Part shown: positions 8,122-16,760 of the stretch, piece by piece
How the letters are laid out: each line of letters starts with the position of its first letter
Position numbering within the stretch: the stretch's first letter is position 1
Origin: Terripilifer sp031921685
GTDB lineage: Bacteria > Pseudomonadota > Alphaproteobacteria > Rhizobiales > Beijerinckiaceae
DNA: 64,000 bases
NCBI RefSeq assembly: GCF_031921685.1
Contig: NZ_JAPDHU010000001.1
Coordinates: 930,001 to 994,000, forward strand
Reading direction: 5' to 3'
Notes under the pieces: generated by a model
The model's input: the letters and a program-made list of their open reading frames with translations, nothing else
The model's database searches: none
What the model was told of the DNA's origin: nothing
Made by a program: the position numbers and the translations under genes

Positions 8122-8640
8122 CTAGATCGGCATCACCACCAGGATATCCACCTGCCGGGAATCCAGGACGACGATGCGCTCCTGAAACCGGGCCGCGTCT
8201 TTCTCGATGACCATGCTGTCGAGATATTTGCCCGTTGCGAACAGTTCCGTTCTGCCGTCCTGCATGGTGCGGATGACCTGGAAATTGCTGCGCGCGACAT
8301 AGCTATCCTGACGCGGGCCGCGCCCGATCAGCGGCCGGCTCACCATGTGGCTGTAGCTGTGCGGCTCAAAGATATTGGCGGTGTGAAAGGCCTTCACCCG
8401 ATCCGACATCATGCCACGGCCGATGCAGCGGATGATACCGATGGGCAGTCCGGCGTCGTGATTTTCCTTGGTGGTCAGGACATAGACGCCCGACTCCGTG
8501 AAGAAGTACGGCCAGCGGTCGATATCCTCGTCGTCGAGCGCAAAAGCATATGCGCAGATGAGGTCTTCCACCATGTCCCGAACACTCGGGTCCAGGCGCT
8601 CTTGGCTGAAATGCGCGATCTCGTTCATATGCCACCCCAT
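8122..8640 (-). CDS. aromatic-ring-hydroxylating dioxygenase, beta subunit
   Basis: A 172-residue small subunit of the SnoaL-like fold used by ring-hydroxylating oxygenases; the block EDLICAYAFALDDEDIDRWPYFFTESGVYVLT and the C-terminal FQERIVVLDSRQVDILVVMPI are typical. The ATG at 8640 overlaps the alpha-subunit stop as TGATG, which suggests translational coupling; an alternative ATG at 8628 has GGGGTGG upstream. It pairs with the alpha subunit to form the oxygenase component. No ferredoxin or reductase gene is adjacent. Confidence 0.9.
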   Translation of the reverse strand: MGWHMNEIAHFSQERLDPSVRDMVEDLICAYAFALDDEDIDRWPYFFTESGVYVLTTKENHDAGLPIGIIRCIGRGMMSDRVKAFHTANIFEPHSYSHMVSRPLIGRGPRQDSYVARSNFQVIRTMQDGRTELFATGKYLDSMVIEKDAARFQERIVVLDSRQVDILVVMPI

Positions 8641-9911
8641 CAAAAGCCCATGATCTCGCGATAGCCATGCCAGAATCCGCGAACCGCGGTTTCGGTGGCA
8701 CGCGACTGCTTTTCCGAGGCCACCTGGCGACCGCCCATTTCCATGAACGAGGCGTGTTGCGGGCTCGTGCGGGTGCCGCGCTGGACGAATTCGTTGATGC
8801 AGCCGTCTTCAAGCGAAACGAGACCCGCGGCGCCGGTGAGATTGCTCTGCATGACACGCATGTCGGCTTGTTCCGGCGTGTCGCGTTCGTAACCGAGATA
8901 GATCCAGAACAGTTCGGTCTTATCGACGCCGCGCGGCGCGAAGAAGCGGATGGCCAGAGAATTGAGCGTGAATTGTACGCAGAGATTCGGGAAGACGGTC
9001 TGAATGCTGTGCGTGATGCCGTCGTCGAATTCATCCCAGGCTTCCAACAGACCCGGCCCCGCCAGGGCCGAATCGTAATTCGCCGAATGGACGTTCGATG
9101 TCGTGTATTCCTCCGCCTCGGTCATCTTGGCGCGGCGCGCGAAGCTGATGTGGTGCCATTTGCGGTCCGACAGAATGATGCCGCCGTCCATGTCGAGACG
9201 GTTGACCTTGAACGTCGTGTAAAAGGTATGCAGCAAGGTCGCGTGATAGGAATCGCGCAGATTTTCCGCATAGAGCTTCCAGTTGTTGTGAATGATCTGG
9301 CTGTGCGTGCCGAGAATACGCAAGGGACGACCGAGATTGCGCTTGAGAAATGTCGACATGTCCGCGCCGAGATAATGTTCGACGCTGTCGATCTCATCGG
9401 CGAAGGTGCCGAACACCATGCCGCAGAAGCTTTCCACCTTCAGCGGTTGCAACCGGTGATCCTCGGTCTTGAAATCGGCGGGCATGCCGCCGTGGCCGCG
9501 AATGCCGTTGCGGAAAGCCACGCCTTTCAGACGGCCGTCGAGTTCATAGTTCCAGGCGTGATAGACGCAGGTAAGACTGGCGACATTGTCCTTCTTCTTC
9601 AGACAGACCAAGGCGCCCTTGTGCGCGCAGCGATTGACCAGAGCATGTATCTGGCCCTCGCGGTCCCGCGTCACGACAACAGGCGTTTCGCCGACAGTCG
9701 TGGTCCGGTAATCGCCGGGCTTGGGAATCTCGACCTCGAGACAGAGAAAGCTCCACACCGGGCCACGGAAAATCCGCTTCTGCTCCAAAGCGTAGATGTC
9801 CGCATCGGAGAACAGCCGATAGGGCGCGCGCGTCACCCCTTCGGATGGCCATTCAAACGGCTCCGATGTGGGGCTTTCCAGAACATCGGAGGGCATCGAG
9901 GCGCCAGTCAT
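8640..9911 (-). CDS. aromatic-ring-hydroxylating dioxygenase, Rieske alpha subunit
   Basis: A 423-residue catalytic subunit. The Rieske [2Fe-2S] ligands are Cys95 and His97 (RCAHKGA) and Cys115 and His118 (CVYHAW). The mononuclear iron site is in AENLRDSYHATLLH, with Asp220 at the bridging position and His223 and His228 as ligands. The enzyme adds O2 to an aromatic ring using electrons passed through the Rieske cluster. GGAAGG precedes the ATG at 9911. It is translated with the beta subunit and lies downstream of a LysR gene on the same strand. The substrate is not evident; the nearest related groups act on benzoate, anthranilate or heteroaromatic acids. Confidence 0.92.
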   Translation of the reverse strand: MTGASMPSDVLESPTSEPFEWPSEGVTRAPYRLFSDADIYALEQKRIFRGPVWSFLCLEVEIPKPGDYRTTTVGETPVVVTRDREGQIHALVNRCAHKGALVCLKKKDNVASLTCVYHAWNYELDGRLKGVAFRNGIRGHGGMPADFKTEDHRLQPLKVESFCGMVFGTFADEIDSVEHYLGADMSTFLKRNLGRPLRILGTHSQIIHNNWKLYAENLRDSYHATLLHTFYTTFKVNRLDMDGGIILSDRKWHHISFARRAKMTEAEEYTTSNVHSANYDSALAGPGLLEAWDEFDDGITHSIQTVFPNLCVQFTLNSLAIRFFAPRGVDKTELFWIYLGYERDTPEQADMRVMQSNLTGAAGLVSLEDGCINEFVQRGTRTSPQHASFMEMGGRQVASEKQSRATETAVRGFWHGYREIMGF

Positions 9912-10009
9912 AGCGTTTCCTTCCCATAGGCAGCGAGGCATGCTCGCTCATTCGCCGGAAACGCTAACAACGGTGAAACGATCGCGCCAATAATGGCTTA
10001 GGGCGAATA

Positions 10010-10026
10010 AATAAGTAAAACTTATT
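10010..10026. promoter_or_regulatory. AT-rich palindrome upstream of the dioxygenase operon
   Basis: AATAAGT (10010-10016) and ACTTATT (10020-10026) form a perfect 7-bp inverted repeat around AAA. It lies between the LysR stop and the dioxygenase alpha start, about 100 bp upstream of the latter. A LysR-type site is the simplest reading; it lacks the GC stem and T-run of a terminator. Confidence 0.45.
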
Positions 10027-10031
10027 ACAAT

Positions 10032-10928
10032 TCAGCGGCTGCGCAGCGTGCGCCGGACTTTCTCGATAAAGAAGGCGACGGCCGGTGCCGGCTCGGACTT
10101 GCGGAAGACGAGCGCGAGGCTGGAAATCTCCCGCACATTCGTCAGCGGGCGATAGACGACGCCGGCGATTTGCAGTTTGACGAGCGATTTCGGCACGAAG
10201 GCGACACCCAACCCCGCGCCGACGAGGCTCGCCAGCGCCGCCAATTGCTGCGCATGCTGGGTGATGCGGGGCACGAATTGATGCGCCCGGCAGATATCGG
10301 CGATCTGCGCATGGAAGCCGACGCCCTCCATATAACGCATGGCGATGAACGATTCATCGGCCAGGGCCTCGATGGGTATGGCGCGCCGATTGGCCAAAGG
10401 GTGCCCGGTCGGCAGCGCGATGATGATGGGTTCGCTCAATAGCGTCAGCGACGTCAGGCCCACGGGCCAATGCCTGACCGGCAGCCGTAAAAAAGCGACG
10501 TCGAGATGGCCATTCTGCAAATCGTCGAGCTGCTGGCGAATGCCCAGCTCGTGCAGGTTCAGTTCCACATCGGGATAGGTCTTGCGATAGGCGGAGATCA
10601 TCCGGCTCAGAATGCCGGAAAATGCGGCCGAACCGACATAGCCGATTTCAATCAACCCCTTTTCGCCCCGGCCGGCCTGGCGCGCGACCAAGGCGGTACG
10701 TTCCGCCTGCTGCAGGGTGCGCAAGGCTTGTTCCAGGGTCAGACTGCCGGCGACCGTGAGTTCGACGGAACGCTTGGTACGGTGGAACAGTTTGACGCCG
10801 AGTTCGCGCTCCAAGGTTTGGATATGCTGCGTCAAGGCCGGCTGGGCAATGCCAAGGCGTTCAGCCGCTCGGCCGAAATGCAGTTCTTCGGCCAGAACGG
10901 CCAGACATTTGAGGTGACGCAGTTCCAC
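10032..10928 (-). CDS. LysR family regulator of the dioxygenase operon
   Basis: A 298-residue LysR regulator of the CatR/BenM-like group: MELRHLKCLAVLAEELHFGRAAERLGIAQPALTQ gives the helix-turn-helix at about residues 18-37, and VELNLHELGIRQQLDDLQNGHLDVAFLR opens the effector domain. This group senses aromatic acids and their ring-cleavage products. It is transcribed in the same direction as the dioxygenase genes, with 120 bp in between, and the neighbouring hydrolase and Bug genes lie upstream on the same strand. Activation of the dioxygenase operon is inferred. Confidence 0.9.
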   Translation of the reverse strand: MELRHLKCLAVLAEELHFGRAAERLGIAQPALTQHIQTLERELGVKLFHRTKRSVELTVAGSLTLEQALRTLQQAERTALVARQAGRGEKGLIEIGYVGSAAFSGILSRMISAYRKTYPDVELNLHELGIRQQLDDLQNGHLDVAFLRLPVRHWPVGLTSLTLLSEPIIIALPTGHPLANRRAIPIEALADESFIAMRYMEGVGFHAQIADICRAHQFVPRITQHAQQLAALASLVGAGLGVAFVPKSLVKLQIAGVVYRPLTNVREISSLALVFRKSEPAPAVAFFIEKVRRTLRSR

Positions 10929-11010
10929 GATGGCGACCGGAAAACGAGAACGGTGGCCGCATCATGACAGCAACGCCGCATCGATGAGAAGCCCCGGGGC
11001 GAGCGCTTTC

Positions 11011-11781
11011 CTAAGCCCCGGCCGCTTCGCCCAAGAACCTCTCGATCCGCGTCGTCAGATAGACGGGGATTTCGTCCATCGGATAGTGGCCGCTGTTGGC
11101 GAGCACTTCGATCGTCAGCGCGGCTTTCGGAAAGATCTGCGGGAAGACCGCCTGCACGACTTCGGCGCGCACGCCGTTGTCGTGTTCGCCGGCTAGAGCC
11201 AGGATCGGGATCGTGACCTTGTCGGCACCGGCCGAGAGATCGTCGCGTATGAAGGATTGCATATAACCGCGAAAGGCTTCCGGCTTCGCCGTCGCGCGGG
11301 CGCCGGCGAGAAGATGTTTCATCCAGACCTTGGACAGGCGATCACCGACCGAGCCGCCGATCAAAGCCAATGCGGTTTCATCGCTGTCGCAGACGCCCGA
11401 GAAGAAGCCGAAGGTGGCATCGTCGACCGGCATGGCGGGTGCTGGAACCGGCGTGATCGCGATCAGGGATTTGACGCGCGAGCCACCGTCGATCGCGACT
11501 TTCTGCGCCGCCTTGCCGCCCATCGAATGACCGATGACGTGGAACCTGTTCCAACCCAGCGACTCGGCGAGCGCCAGCGCGTCCTGCGCCACCTCGCCGA
11601 TCGTGTAGAGGCCCGCGAGATCGCGGGAATGGCCATAGCCGCGATAGTCGACGAAGGCGTAGGTGAAACGTTGCCTATCCAGCATGTCGAAGAGGCCGGC
11701 ATAGGCGCGATGATCGCCGAACCAGCCGTGCAGAGCGATCACCCGTTCGGGACCCTCACCGATCGTCTTGTGCCAGAGCAT
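11011..11781 (-). CDS. alpha/beta hydrolase
   Basis: A 256-residue alpha/beta-hydrolase with nucleophile Ser in GHSMGGKAAQ (near residue 90), the oxyanion-region HGWFGDHRAY near the start, an acid in LAGEHDNGVR and the histidine in NSGHYPMDE. No signal peptide is present. The ATG at 11781 sits 17 bp after the Bug stop; a longer form would overlap the Bug gene. The position in a dioxygenase and Bug neighbourhood suggests ester or ring-cleavage-product hydrolysis; the substrate is not known. Confidence 0.86.
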   Translation of the reverse strand: MLWHKTIGEGPERVIALHGWFGDHRAYAGLFDMLDRQRFTYAFVDYRGYGHSRDLAGLYTIGEVAQDALALAESLGWNRFHVIGHSMGGKAAQKVAIDGGSRVKSLIAITPVPAPAMPVDDATFGFFSGVCDSDETALALIGGSVGDRLSKVWMKHLLAGARATAKPEAFRGYMQSFIRDDLSAGADKVTIPILALAGEHDNGVRAEVVQAVFPQIFPKAALTIEVLANSGHYPMDEIPVYLTTRIERFLGEAAGA

Positions 11782-11798
11782 GGATGCGTGTTTCCCCG

Positions 11799-12770
11799 TT
11801 ATTGCTTTGGACTCGCGGCGAGGATCGCCCGCCACTTCTCGATATCGGCCACGATGAACGCGCTGAACTCGGCAGGCGACGCTCCGATCGGATCGATGCC
11901 CTGCGTCTTGAGCGCGGTCTCCACAGCTTCCGTCTTCAAGGCGCCATTGGCACCCTGCGCCAGCTTATCGACAATCGCGGCCGGCGTCCCGGCCGGCGCG
12001 AGCAGACCGATCCAGATGCCGACATCGAAGCCGGGAATACCCTGTTCTTCCATGGTCGGCACATCAGGCAGAATGGTCGCCCGTTTCGGCTGTCCGACAG
12101 CCAGCGCAACCAGCGCGCCCGAGGCCACATGGGGCGCCAGCGCGACGCCGACGTTGAACATGACGTTGATGCGACCGGTGAGCAGATCGGACATGCCCTG
12201 GTTGGCGCCGCCCTGGTAGGGAACGGACACCACGTTCGAGCCGGCCTTGATGTTGAACAGGCGCGTCGCCAGATCGCTTGCCGTGCCGGCGCCGGAGGTG
12301 CCGAAGGTCAGCGTATCGGGCTTGTTCTTGGCGATCGCCATCAGATCCTTGACGGTGCGGGCTTGGACCGAAGGATGCACGACCAAAACATTGGGGCTGA
12401 TGCCGAGCAGAGCCACGGGCGCCATGTCCTTGCCCAGGTTGAACGGCGAGCCGGCCTGCACCGGATTCAGCGTATTGGCGACCGTGGCCATGAACAGGGT
12501 TTGCCCGTCCTTGGGCGCGCGGGCCACCGTTTCGGCGGCAACCATGCTGCTATTGCCCGGGCGATTTTCGACGATGACCGGCTGCCCCAGCACGGTTTCC
12601 ATATGGCGGCCGACCAGCCGCGCCAGAATGTCGGCGGTCGAACCGGCGCCAAAGCCGACGATGATGCGAACCGGGCCCGAGGGGAAGGTTTCCGCCAGCA
12701 GCGGTGCGGTCGAGACGAACAAGGCACAGGCGGCCAGAAGCGCGCGGACCTTGGGCACGGCAATGATCAT
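11799..12770 (-). CDS. Bug/TctC-type solute-binding protein
   Basis: A 323-residue receptor with a signal peptide ending STAPLLAE, then TFPSGPVRIIVGFGAGSTADILARL. The ligand-cleft blocks FGTSGAGTASDLATRLF and VPYQGGANQGMSDLLTGRI are clear. GGGAG precedes the ATG at 12770. It heads a minus-strand run with the hydrolase and LysR. It is divergent from the LVIVD protein across 262 bp. No permease genes are adjacent. Confidence 0.9.
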   Translation of the reverse strand: MIIAVPKVRALLAACALFVSTAPLLAETFPSGPVRIIVGFGAGSTADILARLVGRHMETVLGQPVIVENRPGNSSMVAAETVARAPKDGQTLFMATVANTLNPVQAGSPFNLGKDMAPVALLGISPNVLVVHPSVQARTVKDLMAIAKNKPDTLTFGTSGAGTASDLATRLFNIKAGSNVVSVPYQGGANQGMSDLLTGRINVMFNVGVALAPHVASGALVALAVGQPKRATILPDVPTMEEQGIPGFDVGIWIGLLAPAGTPAAIVDKLAQGANGALKTEAVETALKTQGIDPIGASPAEFSAFIVADIEKWRAILAASPKQ

Positions 12771-13032
12771 GGCGCTGGCTCCCTCTCTCAGCTTGTCGCC
12801 TGCGGACGCTGCCCGTTCGACGGACATTTTTTACCGATCCATGGGATGTCCCATGTGCGATTTCTTGGCGCCCCCTTGGCCTGAGTAAGCGATCACGCGA
12901 GAAAGCACAGTCACATGAAGAGGTGACAGCCTTCCCGCCTTTCGCATCGTAAAGGCCGAGGGCATGTCAGAGAAATGTATCGAGAAATCAGTCCGGCCTG
13001 AAGGCCGGCCAACAAGATGAGGAAACGAACCT

Positions 13033-14157
13033 ATGGCCATTTGCAAGGGCGTGCGGGAAGTCGGGCATCTGGAGTGTTCCGGCGGCGGCCAGATCGTCGT
13101 CGACGGCAACTATGGCTATATCGGCCACATGGCCGCCCCCAGCGGCACCTCGATCGTCGATCTGAGCGATCCCAGCCGGCCGAAGGTGGTCGCGCATCTC
13201 ACCGTGCCGTGGGGCGTGCATTCCCACAAGGTGCAGGTGGCCAACGGCCTCATGCTGGTCAATCACGAGATCGTTTCACCAGAGATCGCCGCGCGAGACG
13301 GCATCAAGGGCGGTCTCGGCATTTATGACGTGAGCAATCCGCAAACGCCGCGCGAGATCACCCGCTGGACCTGCGGCGGCACGGGCGTGCATCGCTTCAC
13401 CTTCGATGGACGCTACGCCTACATTTCCCCCGAGCTCGATGGCTATATCGGCAATATCGTCATGATCCTCGATCTGGCCGATCCGGCGCGGCCGCGCGAG
13501 GTGGGGCGCTGGTGGATGCCGGGACAATGGACGGCCGGCGGCGAAGTGCCGTCCTGGCCGGGACGCCAGCATCGCTGCCATCATGCGATCCGCCGCGACG
13601 ACAGATTATACGTGAGCTATTGGCATGGTGGTGGCGTGCTGCTCGACATCAGTGACATGAGCCGGCCGAAGCAAATCTCCGGCTTCGATTGGAGCCCACC
13701 TTTTCCCTGGCCGACCCATTCGCTGGTGCCCGTGCCCTTCGCGATCAATGGGCGCCGCTATCTGATCGTCGCCGACGAGGACGTGAATCCGCTCGATCCG
13801 GCGATGGCGCCCGAACTTGCCGCCTTCATCTGGGTGGTCGACGCCACCGATGAAACACGACCGGTGCCCGTGGCGACGTTTCAGGTGGAAGGCATCCATG
13901 GCAAGTCCAATCCGTCGATGACCGGCTGCCACCAGCCGGTCGAACATATTCGCGGCACGGAGATTCCCGTCGCCTGGTTCGCGCAAGGATTGCGCTTCCT
14001 CGACATTTCGAACCCGATGCAACCGCGTGAAACCGCCCATTACATTCCCGACGCACCGGGACGGCGCGTTTCCAGCAATGACGTGTTCATGGATGATCGC
14101 GGTCTGGTCTATCTGCTGGACCGCGTCTCGGGTCTGTCCATCGTCGAACGGGTGTAG
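13033..14157 (+). CDS. LVIVD-repeat beta-propeller protein
   Basis: A 374-residue protein built of repeated units of the form xxxIVDLSDPSRPKVV, seen at SIVDLSDPSRPKVV, GIYDVSNPQTPREI, MILDLADPARPREV, VLLDISDMSRPKQI and RFLDISNPMQPRET. This is the LVIVD repeat, expected to fold as a beta-propeller. There is no signal peptide, so it is probably cytoplasmic. A C-terminal GCHQPVEH motif and many histidines could bind metal. The function is unknown. It is convergent with the KANL3-like hydrolase, with only 7 bp between them. Confidence 0.75.
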   Translation: MAICKGVREVGHLECSGGGQIVVDGNYGYIGHMAAPSGTSIVDLSDPSRPKVVAHLTVPWGVHSHKVQVANGLMLVNHEIVSPEIAARDGIKGGLGIYDVSNPQTPREITRWTCGGTGVHRFTFDGRYAYISPELDGYIGNIVMILDLADPARPREVGRWWMPGQWTAGGEVPSWPGRQHRCHHAIRRDDRLYVSYWHGGGVLLDISDMSRPKQISGFDWSPPFPWPTHSLVPVPFAINGRRYLIVADEDVNPLDPAMAPELAAFIWVVDATDETRPVPVATFQVEGIHGKSNPSMTGCHQPVEHIRGTEIPVAWFAQGLRFLDISNPMQPRETAHYIPDAPGRRVSSNDVFMDDRGLVYLLDRVSGLSIVERV

Positions 14158-14164
14158 TCGACGG

Positions 14165-14803
14165 CTAGTGTTGCAGTTCTTTCGACCAAGCTGCAACACG
14201 GTCGGCCATGGTGCGCAGATGATCGGCTGCGCTAAAGCCAGAGATGGCTTTGCGCGGTTTCAGATCGTGATCGCCATCTTCGAGCCACAGGATCTCGATG
14301 GACTTTGAAAGCCGATAGGTCGCGACCTCTTCGCGGGTGCCGAAGGGGTCGCGCGTGCCCTGGACGATCAGGGCCGGCGTATTGAGATCGGCAAGATGGG
14401 CGGTTCGCAATTGCTGCGGCTTGCCGGTCGGATGAAACGGATAGCCGAGGCACAGCAGGCCCGCTATGCGCTGCGAGGCATGGAGAGGATCGGCGATCAT
14501 ACTGGCGACGCGGCCGCCCATCGACTTGCCGCCAATGATCAACGGTCCGCGTGCGGCCAGCGCATCGATGGCCGCGATATATTCGGGCATCAAGGTTTCG
14601 GCGCGCGGCGGCGGACGCCTTTCGCCCGAGGTGCGGCGCGCGGCCATATAGCCAAACTCAAAACGTGCCACACGCAAGCCCGCCGTTGCCAGCACAGCCG
14701 CTATTGCGTTGAGGGCGGCGGAATCCATCGGAGCCCCAGCGCCATGGGCGAGAAGAAGCGTCACCGGCGCATTTTCAGGACCGTCGAACAGAAACTGCGT
14801 CAT
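14165..14803 (-). CDS. KANL3/Tex30-like alpha/beta hydrolase
   Basis: A 212-residue compact hydrolase. The nucleophile is Ser in GGKSMGGRVAS, preceded by LLLAHGAGAPMDS near residue 19; VQGTRDPFGTREEV carries the acid and LEDGDHDLKPRK the histidine. This is the pattern of the KANL3/Tex30 family of dienelactone-hydrolase-like proteins, of unknown substrate. The ATG at 14803 follows GGATAGAG-type sequence. Confidence 0.85.
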   Translation of the reverse strand: MTQFLFDGPENAPVTLLLAHGAGAPMDSAALNAIAAVLATAGLRVARFEFGYMAARRTSGERRPPPRAETLMPEYIAAIDALAARGPLIIGGKSMGGRVASMIADPLHASQRIAGLLCLGYPFHPTGKPQQLRTAHLADLNTPALIVQGTRDPFGTREEVATYRLSKSIEILWLEDGDHDLKPRKAISGFSAADHLRTMADRVAAWSKELQH

Positions 14804-14936
14804 CGCTCTATCCTTCGGGCCAAGCCCTGCAACGGGCTTGTGCCGGGAACTTTCGGTATCCCAGCTTATGGCGCGAGACAGATGTCAGTGCAATTGCGCA
14901 GCGCGAAGACGGAAAGGCCCAGTATCAATCGAAAAT

Positions 14937-15185
14937 TCAAGCCGTTGCCGGAACTTGCCCGCTGAGGCAGGCGCAAGCGGTGGCGACGAGATGGCCTTCC
15001 GTTGCGCAGTCTTTCGTCAACCATTCGGCGAAGGGTTCGAGATATTCGCCGAGGGAACGATCCTCGATACCCGCTTCCAGCTCGTCCGCTGCCTTCTGCA
15101 CGAAGTGGGCATAATGTTTTTCGTAAGTTCCACCGCCCAACAATGCGAGAGACAACTCACGCAGCTCAGTGACAAGGAGGGGCAT
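14937..15185 (-). CDS. small hypothetical protein
   Basis: An 82-residue reading frame starting MPLLVTELRELSLALLG, preceded by AGAGGAC. The product looks largely helical (HYAHFVQKAADELEAGI, YLEPFAEWLTKD) and soluble. No family is recognised. It reads as coding because composition is balanced and the ribosome site is good, but a chance frame cannot be excluded. Confidence 0.5.
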   Translation of the reverse strand: MPLLVTELRELSLALLGGGTYEKHYAHFVQKAADELEAGIEDRSLGEYLEPFAEWLTKDCATEGHLVATACACLSGQVPATA

Positions 15186-15668
15186 CGACGTCCTCTTCTG
15201 GAGCATGATCCGTGCTCCTACCGGGCTAATGTGTCAGTTCTGTTGCGCCCTTCTTCTCTTGGCCAAACGCTTGACCAAACACTTGGTGCAGCGTTCTGAA
15301 ATTGACCGAGAAAATGGAAAGCAAACGATCTGCGCACAGCCAGCCGATCCTGGAAAGCCCGTCAGCCTGTGACACAAACTGACGGGAAAAGTTGGAACGG
15401 GAAGACTTTCCTGGGGTGTTGAAAGCTTCCACCGTAAGAATGCCGCGTTGCGACATTGGTTCCGTCTCGTCGCGATATTTTTGGTGGTCGATGGTGAGCG
15501 GCTGTTCATCTCGTTGATGGAACAACGACGCATGCGCGTTCGAACGTGCTCATGCGCCTGAAGCTTATGCAAAGCCACGATATAAATTGTTACTTTCGTA
15601 TCACTTTGAACGGTCCATAGCCAATGTGCGAAAGAAGCGAGCGAAGGATCACAGGCGCAACGGCGCGC
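15186..15668. other. gene-poor stretch of 483 bp
   Basis: No convincing gene was found. Base composition is less GC-rich than the surroundings, notably at 15560-15620. Short overlapping frames on the minus strand (15226-15525 and 15234-15578) have no recognisable domain and poor starts. It could be a decayed gene or insertion remnant; no terminal repeats were seen. Confidence 0.4.
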
Positions 15669-16646
15669 TCAGTTCCCCAAAGAAATATTGGCGGCTTTCA
15701 CCACAGGCGCCCATTTCTCGATCTCGGCGCGAACCCGCTCCTTCAACATCGCCGGCGTGCCGCTGAGCGCGCGCAAGGTCTGTGCTTCCAAAGCCTTCTT
15801 GGCGCCGTCGGTCTTAAGCCATGCGTCGGCTGCCGCGTTCAGCTTCGTGACGATGCCTTCAGGCAGATTGGCCGGCCCCATCAAGGCAATGAAAGAAGAG
15901 GCTTCATAACCGGCGATCCCCTGCTCATGGACCGTCGGTATCTGCGGAAGTTCCGGCATCCGGCGCGAGGTCGTTACCGCTATGGCGCGCAGCGTTCCCT
16001 GCTCGATAAACGGCATGTAGGTGGGCGCCAGATCGACCGCCACATCGACCACGCCTGCGACGATATCGTTGGTGACGGGTGTCGAGCCCTGATAAGCCAC
16101 ATTGGTGAACTTACGGCCCGCCGTCATGGCCAGCAGTTCGCTTGCCATATGCCCCATGCCGCCTGTTCCCGCATGGCCGAAATTCAATTTCCCCGGATTG
16201 GCTTTGTCATAGTCGAGAAGCTCTTGCAGGGAGCGGATGGGCAGTTTGGCATTGACCACGATGATCAACGGCACTTCAGCCAGAATGGCGATGGGCGTCA
16301 GATCGGTCAGTGGATTGACCGGAAGCTTCTTGAACAACAGCACATTGGTGGCGATGGGTCCCGATGTGGAGAGCAGCAAGGTGTAACCATCGGGCTCGGC
16401 TTTGGCCGCGGCGGCGACACCGATGTTGCCGGTGGCGCCGGGCCGGTTCTCTACGACGAACGAGCCTTTGAAGGTCATCCGGAACTGTTCCGCCAACAGC
16501 CGCGCCACGATGTCGGTGCTGCCGCCGGCGGCGAAGGGGACGACGATGGTGACGGGACGCGACGGCCAGTCGCTGGCGCGCGCGGGCATCAGCCCACCGA
16601 TCATCATCAAAGCGATCCAGAGCGCCACATGGAAGGGGCGAGACAT
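15669..16646 (-). CDS. Bug/TctC-type solute-binding protein
   Basis: A 325-residue receptor. The signal peptide spans about residues 1-25 (LWIALMMIGGLMPARAS) and the mature chain starts DWPSRPVTIVVPFAAGGSTD. Family blocks LNFGHAGTGGMGHMASELL and VAYQGSTPVTNDIVAG follow. GGAGGAAA precedes the ATG at 16646. It lies 114 bp after the amidohydrolase gene on the same strand. No permeases nearby. Confidence 0.9.
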   Translation of the reverse strand: MSRPFHVALWIALMMIGGLMPARASDWPSRPVTIVVPFAAGGSTDIVARLLAEQFRMTFKGSFVVENRPGATGNIGVAAAAKAEPDGYTLLLSTSGPIATNVLLFKKLPVNPLTDLTPIAILAEVPLIIVVNAKLPIRSLQELLDYDKANPGKLNFGHAGTGGMGHMASELLAMTAGRKFTNVAYQGSTPVTNDIVAGVVDVAVDLAPTYMPFIEQGTLRAIAVTTSRRMPELPQIPTVHEQGIAGYEASSFIALMGPANLPEGIVTKLNAAADAWLKTDGAKKALEAQTLRALSGTPAMLKERVRAEIEKWAPVVKAANISLGN

Positions 16647-16760
16647 CCTGTTTCCTCCGCTCGTCATCATTGTCGCGACGCAGCTTAATCAGCGGCCGAC
16701 TACCTTCGAGACATCAGTTGCGAAATTTCGCCGGGCGAAAAACCGATGGCCCGACGATCG

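Noticed and set aside
15226..15578. Short minus-strand frames as a possible transposase remnant
   Set aside because: No DDE or HTH motif and no terminal repeats could be recognised; kept only as a gene-poor stretch.
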